Part shown: positions 59,359 to 64,000 of the stretch, piece by piece
Layout of the letters: each line of letters opens with the position of its first letter
How positions within the stretch are numbered: the first letter of the stretch is position 1
Assembly: GCF_017744095.1 (NCBI RefSeq)
Contig: NZ_JAGHQX010000012.1
Coordinates: forward strand, 1 to 64,000
Origin: Shimia sp. R10_1
Lineage (GTDB): Bacteria > Pseudomonadota > Alphaproteobacteria > Rhodobacterales > Rhodobacteraceae
Direction of reading: 5' to 3'
DNA length: 64,000 bases
Notes under the pieces: model-generated
Database searches by the model: none
What the model was told of the DNA's origin: nothing
The model's input: the letters and a program-made list of their open reading frames with translations, nothing else
Position numbers and translations under genes: made by a program

Positions 59359-62300
59359 TCAGGTGCTGGCGGCGCCGCCTTCGACGGACACATCCTGATC
59401 CACAGCGACAATCGCCAGAATGCCTGCGCCGCCATCGAATTGATATACATCCAGCGTGCGCCCCTCGCCGTCGCTCATGGATCCGGTCTGGCTAAAGCCT
59501 GTGTCTTCCAGCGTCAGGCGATCACCGGGATCCCCCAGAACCGTGATGCTGTTCTCTGCATCCGCGCCAAATGCACTCTCAAGCAGCGCATCCGCTGTTT
59601 CAGACAAATCCATCACCGCCGCGAGCGACAGGGTGACAGTGTCACTGCCACCGTTTTCAAAACTCAGAACCTCGATGTCACGATAGTGGCCGCGCACATT
59701 AAACCCTGTGAAGTCAAAACTGCCCGAGCTGGTCTGCACCAGCGTGTCGCGCCCGTCGCCCCCGTCGGTTAAATCCTCTTCAAAGTCCGAACGGTTCAAA
59801 ACATCATCCCCGGCATGGCCCTGCAGTTCGCTGTAGCCTGCGTCGAGCGCCGTCAACTGATCGTCAAACGCGGAGCCGTCCACAATTTCAATATTCTGAA
59901 GCGTATGCACAAAGGCGCTGCCATCCCATGTTCCGGTTGCGACACCAGCCTGCAGATCGACGGTCACGCCGCTGTCAACGTCACCACGATTGTACCGGAC
60001 TCGGTCGATATCGCCGCGCCCGTCTGCGCTGTCCGTGCCTGCGCCCAGAATAAAGCGATCTCCAAATTCGCTGCCAATCAGCGTGTCATTGCCGCCAACA
60101 GAACGCAATTCAATCACCGTATATGTGAAATCGCCATCGGCATTAATTGTGTACTGGCTTCCGTTGCTCGAACTCATGGTGCCGGGCGTGCCCAGATGGA
60201 TCTGGCTAAGATCGGCACTGACATCGCCGTCATAAAAATTCAGGCGCAGCCGCCCATCGCCCCCGGTGAGGTTCACCACATCAGAACCGCCTGCCGCATC
60301 CAGACTGAGCCAACTGCGCTCGGTCGCATTGAACGCGATGTTGTATGTGTCATCGCCGTCTGTGCCCGCAAAACCAATCCCTCCGTCCACGTTCAGCGGG
60401 TCAACCAAAGTGTCAAACCCGGCGACGCCTTTGTCGACCGTGCCAGAGTTATTCTGCAGATCAAGGTCTAGGGTGATGTTAGAAAACAGCGGGTCTGCAT
60501 AGCTGATGAAATACCAGCTGTCCTCGCTCGCCTGCGTAAAGCGAATGGTGTCGTCACCTTCAGACCCCGAGATTTCGTCATCAGCCTCACCAGTGTTGCC
60601 CAGTGGGTTGATGTCATCATTACCAGTGGTGCCTTCGATGTCATCTGTGCCGGTGGTGCCAATGATATAGTTGGCCTGATTGGTCATATTCGAGATGATG
60701 ACATCGGCGTCGGCGCTGGTGGTGGACTCAAAGTCGATGCCAAATGTGCCTCCGACTCCATCGTCAAATGCAAACCGCACGCGTGTATCCCCGTCAAAGA
60801 CATACTCAATCTTAGTGAAAGACATCCCAACAAGCGCGCTGTCCCATTGCAGCATGTCGACATTGGGGTCAAAGCCGCTCACAAAATCATTGCCCCCGGA
60901 ATAGACAATCAGGTTGCTGTCCCCTCCGAGGCGATATTCATCATCGCCGCCATTGCCGATCAGAACAGACTGCCCCGCATCGCGACTTTCCAGTGTGTCA
61001 TTGCCCGCCCCGCCAATCAAAACATCATCGCCGCCCCGGCCTTCCAGACGGTTGTCCAGATCATTGGCGATCAACGTATCGCCATACCAAGAGCCATGGA
61101 TTTCTTCGAAATTGACCAAAGTATGCGCAAAGGCTTCGCCATCCCAAACGCCTGTGGCGGTGCCAGCCGCAAGACTGACCGTCACCCCGGTTTCCACACC
61201 GCTGCGGTTGTAGCGAATGACATCCCAGCCTTCACGGGCATCGGCAAAGTCATCCCCGCTGCCCAGAATGAACCGGTTGTTAAGATCGTTGCCAAAGACA
61301 AAATCATCCCCGTTTCGGGTCTGTATATCGATGCGGGTTGTAGAGAGATCTCCAGACAGGTTGACGGTCACGCTCTCATCGTTACCTTCGGTGAAACTCC
61401 CGGCGGCCAGATCGCCTGTCACATCATCATCACTGCTGCCTAGGGACACGCGGAAAGTGCCCCCGCCGTCACCCGTGCCGGTGAAGTTTATCGTGTCATG
61501 TCCTAGGCTGTGCGCGACGCCAATCCACGTGCTGTCGCTTGCATGTTGCGTGATGTTGTAGGTGTCGTCCCCATCCCCATCAATCAGGAAAAGCCCTTCG
61601 GCACTTGCCGTGCTGGCCGCATTGATCAGGGTGTCGGTGCCCGCGACGCCTTTGTCCACGGTATTGGTGCTCTGGTTGAAATCAAGCTCTGCCGTGATCC
61701 CAACCGGGCCCAGTTTGTCATAGGCAAGATCGGTGAACGTCGTGTTTGTGCTTGCGGAGAAGTCATAGGTGTCCTCGCCCGCACTGGCGTGGATTTTTTC
61801 ACGGTCCCCGTCGTTGCCGCCAATTGCAATGCTGTCATCACCGGGTGTGCCAAAGTAATCCGCGCGTCCAAAGCTGCCCACGATATTGACCGGCGTGAAG
61901 CTCGTGCCGCTCAGGATCTGATACATGCCTTCAATCGATACATCTTTTAGTGTCAGCTCAAACGCAGTATCGAAGCTGTCATCAAAATCCGTATCAAACC
62001 GGAACGAATGGCCTGGTCCGTTGGACCGGCTGACAATATTCAAGGTGCCAATGTAAGTCAGCGGATCTCCGGAAAATTGCAGGGTGTCTTCTCCCACCAC
62101 AAAATCATCGACAAAGTCATAGCCCCCCACATAGGTCAGCTGGTCCGCCCCGCCTTCCAACTCAAACTCTTCATCATTGGTGGAGCCGATGATCGTGTCG
62201 TCAAAATCGGTGCCCCTAAACCTTTCAATTGATGTAAAAACATCGGTGTCGCCAAATGGGTCAATCGCCGTGCCGGTTTGCGCGTTGATCGTGACCCCCA

Positions 62301-64000
62301 TGCTGCCGCCGTCTTCGCCGTCCCAAAGATAGCTGAGCTTGTCCTCCCCTGCGCCGCCGTTGATGGTGTCCCTACCGGCAAACGGGATCCATCCCTCAGA
62401 CACATGGTCAGATCCGGTGAACAGATCATTGCCATGGGTGCCGCCAAAGTAATGGGTGTAGGTGAATGTGTCGTTGACCACGCCAGCGGCATTGGACACC
62501 ACCGTTCCACTGCCAAGCGCGCCCACGGTGATGACCACCCCATCCGTGCCATCCACATCCTCATAGCTGATGTCGATGCCATCGCCACCTTCCCACAGCG
62601 CCTGATGCCCGATCACCCGGTCCATGCCCGCCCCCGGGCGCACGAAGTCTCCCCAGAACTGATTTTCGATGCTGCCGCCGGACGCATCCAGAAGATCATC
62701 CCCATCCTCGCCGCGCATGTTCTCACGCCCACCGCCCCCGATGATCGTGTCATTGCCGTCCCCACCACGCAGGTTGAAGCTTTCATTGGGGACACCGTAG
62801 GAGTCCGCGCCCACAATCCGGTCATTTTCATCGGTTGCGCGCAGGAAATTGGCATAGGTGAACGTGTCGTTCACAACACCCGCGACGTTGGAGACAACCG
62901 TGCCAGACCCCTCCAAACCAAGCGTCACCTGCAAGCCACCGGTGCCTGTCAGGTTCCAATAGCCAATTTCGATGCCCTCGCCACTTTCCCAATGCGCCTG
63001 ATGGCCAATAATGGTGTCACGCCCGCTCCAGGGCTCGATCAGGTCGCCAAACCCCTGCGTCTCTGTGCTGCCGCGCGAACTGTCAAAAACTTCATCGCCT
63101 TCCCATCCCCAAAGGGTGTCCTGGCCAGAGCCCCCAATCAGCGTGTTGTCCCCGCCAAACCCGCGCAATCGGCTGCCGCTCTCCGATGCTGTCAGATGAT
63201 CTGCAAAATCAGAGCCTCTGACGCGCTCAAAATTGCTGAGCGTATGGGTGAAGGCCCGCCCCGCCCAGGTCCCGGTGGCAATGCCCGTCGCCAGATTGAC
63301 AGTGACCCCGGCATCAATGTCATACCGGTTATACTGAATGGTGTCAGTGCCCCCGCGCGCGTCGGCGCTGTCGATGCCCGGCCCCAGAATGATCGCATCG
63401 CGGCCTTCGCTGCCAATCACCGTGTCATTGCCCGCAAAGGTGCGCAGATTGAGGGTCACATCAGAGGTGTCACCCAACCTGTTAATCACAAAACTGCCTT
63501 CGGTCGAACTCACCGTGCCTGCGCCCAGATCCGCCGTAACATCTGCGCCATTGACGCCTGCGTTGATGCGCACCCAGCCCTGACCGCCAAACAGGTTGAC
63601 CGTATCGTCACCGCCCTCGCCGAAAATACCGATGAACCCATCTTCTGAGGCGCTGAGGGTCACATTGTAAGTGTCATCGCCCTGCGTTCCGGTCACGCCA
63701 AAGCCTGACCGCACCACGTTTGCCAGATCAACCAAAGTATCTGTGCCCGCATCGCCCTTGTCGATTGTGTTTGTGGCGGCGTCCACATTCAGATTGGCGG
63801 TGATGGGCGGCAGCTCAAGCGCGGCCACATTGTATAAAATCGCCTGATACGCCCCGTCGGTGTTGTTGGTGAAAATATAAGTGTCATTGCCTTCTGAGGC
63901 ATAGATCAGATGTTCTGCGCCGCTTACCGTGACCAGCTCGATGATGTCGTCAGACGGCGATCCATAGAACTCAGGCATCTCCAAGAGGGCGGCAATCTCA
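59359..64000 (-). CDS. Giant RTX-type calcium-binding repeat protein (partial, N-terminus outside window)
   Basis: At least 1546 residues are visible; the frame is open through the right edge, so the true start lies beyond 64000. The protein is built from acidic Gly/Asp-rich motifs of the GGxGxDxL type (for example GGDDVLIGGAGNDTLE near residue 985). Three blocks of about 290 residues (about 10-300, 710-1000 and 1105-1400) repeat the same order of elements, each containing DKG-AGTDTL, GDDTYN, ILG-G-DSADARG and GTW-G-AF-HTL. Between blocks 1 and 2 a 130-residue pair of HQA-WE...GVVNDTFTY segments also repeats. Likely secreted by a type I system; no secretion genes are in view. Confidence 0.85.
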   Translation of the reverse strand, partial: EIAALLEMPEFYGSPSDDIIELVTVSGAEHLIYASEGNDTYIFTNNTDGAYQAILYNVAALELPPITANLNVDAATNTIDKGDAGTDTLVDLANVVRSGFGVTGTQGDDTYNVTLSASEDGFIGIFGEGGDDTVNLFGGQGWVRINAGVNGADVTADLGAGTVSSTEGSFVINRLGDTSDVTLNLRTFAGNDTVIGSEGRDAIILGPGIDSADARGGTDTIQYNRYDIDAGVTVNLATGIATGTWAGRAFTHTLSNFERVRGSDFADHLTASESGSRLRGFGGDNTLIGGSGQDTLWGWEGDEVFDSSRGSTETQGFGDLIEPWSGRDTIIGHQAHWESGEGIEIGYWNLTGTGGLQVTLGLEGSGTVVSNVAGVVNDTFTYANFLRATDENDRIVGADSYGVPNESFNLRGGDGNDTIIGGGGRENMRGEDGDDLLDASGGSIENQFWGDFVRPGAGMDRVIGHQALWEGGDGIDISYEDVDGTDGVVITVGALGSGTVVSNAAGVVNDTFTYTHYFGGTHGNDLFTGSDHVSEGWIPFAGRDTINGGAGEDKLSYLWDGEDGGSMGVTINAQTGTAIDPFGDTDVFTSIERFRGTDFDDTIIGSTNDEEFELEGGADQLTYVGGYDFVDDFVVGEDTLQFSGDPLTYIGTLNIVSRSNGPGHSFRFDTDFDDSFDTAFELTLKDVSIEGMYQILSGTSFTPVNIVGSFGRADYFGTPGDDSIAIGGNDGDREKIHASAGEDTYDFSASTNTTFTDLAYDKLGPVGITAELDFNQSTNTVDKGVAGTDTLINAASTASAEGLFLIDGDGDDTYNITQHASDSTWIGVAHSLGHDTINFTGTGDGGGTFRVSLGSSDDDVTGDLAAGSFTEGNDESVTVNLSGDLSTTRIDIQTRNGDDFVFGNDLNNRFILGSGDDFADAREGWDVIRYNRSGVETGVTVSLAAGTATGVWDGEAFAHTLVNFEEIHGSWYGDTLIANDLDNRLEGRGGDDVLIGGAGNDTLESRDAGQSVLIGNGGDDEYRLGGDSNLIVYSGGNDFVSGFDPNVDMLQWDSALVGMSFTKIEYVFDGDTRVRFAFDDGVGGTFGIDFESTTSADADVIISNMTNQANYIIGTTGTDDIEGTTGNDDINPLGNTGEADDEISGSEGDDTIRFTQASEDSWYFISYADPLFSNITLDLDLQNNSGTVDKGVAGFDTLVDPLNVDGGIGFAGTDGDDTYNIAFNATERSWLSLDAAGGSDVVNLTGGDGRLRLNFYDGDVSADLSQIHLGTPGTMSSSNGSQYTINADGDFTYTVIELRSVGGNDTLIGSEFGDRFILGAGTDSADGRGDIDRVRYNRGDVDSGVTVDLQAGVATGTWDGSAFVHTLQNIEIVDGSAFDDQLTALDAGYSELQGHAGDDVLNRSDFEEDLTDGGDGRDTLVQTSSGSFDFTGFNVRGHYRDIEVLSFENGGSDTVTLSLAAVMDLSETADALLESAFGADAENSITVLGDPGDRLTLEDTGFSQTGSMSDGEGRTLDVYQFDGGAGILAIVAVDQDVSVEGGAAST

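Noticed and set aside
60930..63120. Regular short repeats that could suggest a CRISPR or satellite array
   Set aside because: They are codon-level repeats of GGxGxDxx motifs of the RTX gene, variable at the DNA level, without constant repeats and spacers. I saw no CRISPR array or cas gene in the window.
62278..63648. 456-codon plus-strand open frame opposite the RTX gene
   Set aside because: It is a shadow of the repetitive Gly/Asp coding sequence on the minus strand and has no start signal or recognisable domain.

Overview
The window looks like Rhodobacterales (Roseobacter/Paracoccus-like alphaproteobacterium) DNA. The codon use is GC-rich, the protein families are typical of marine Rhodobacteraceae, and the mevalonate operon is laid out as known from Paracoccus zeaxanthinifaciens. 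A plasmid-type replication and partition module (Rep_3 initiator, iterons, ParA/ParB, three parS-like palindromes, CcdA/CcdB) lies among housekeeping and catabolic genes, including a tRNA-Arg and an apparently complete isoprenoid pathway. The window therefore probably comes from a chromid or megaplasmid; an integrated plasmid is the alternative.

Layout. 1-203: end of ETF-ubiquinone oxidoreductase. 303-6600 (minus): six-gene mevalonate operon mvaA-fni-mvaS-mvk-pmk-mvaD, preceded by tRNA-Arg(TCT). 7165-11009: rhodanese, chemoreceptor, YHS-domain protein with a divergent TetR regulator. 11243-46040: a very large methylated-amine and C1 region. It holds an XRE-cupin regulator, dimethylamine monooxygenase (dmmDCBA), an Amt transporter with a small membrane partner, N-methylglutamate synthase (mgsABC), gamma-glutamylmethylamide synthetase (gmaS), TMAO demethylase (tdm), a globin, serine-cycle genes (gck, mcl, LuxR-type regulator, sgaA, mtkAB, hprA, ppc, glyA), folD, fhs, trimethylamine monooxygenase (tmm), a signal-less binding protein, a GntR regulator and a second, very divergent Amt-family protein. 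46697-54478: replicon backbone (WGR, ScpB-like, DUF1403, CcdBA, truncated tyrosine recombinase, ParB, ParA, origin, Rep), bracketed in part by a 75-bp inverted repeat. 54974-64000: gnd, a CHASE2 adenylate cyclase, a small exported protein and a giant RTX-type repeat protein that runs off the right edge.

How it works together (inference from family knowledge). Tmm oxidises trimethylamine to TMAO, Tdm demethylates TMAO to dimethylamine, DmmABC demethylates that to methylamine, GmaS and MgsABC turn methylamine into N-methylglutamate, and methyl carbons enter the tetrahydrofolate pool through GcvT-like DmmD and the GcvT half of Tdm. FolD and Fhs interconvert C1-folates, and GlyA plus the serine-cycle genes could assimilate the carbon. 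The N-methylglutamate dehydrogenase (mgdABCD) and a TMAO ABC importer are not in the window. The combination of full methylated-amine catabolism with nearly all serine-cycle-specific genes in one locus suggests real methylotrophic growth and not just energy-yielding oxidation.

The most unusual items are the Amt-family protein at 44676-46040, in which both pore histidines appear to be replaced; the WGR/ScpB/DUF1403 module; the 75-bp inverted repeat around the replication module; and the parS-like site inside the parB gene.
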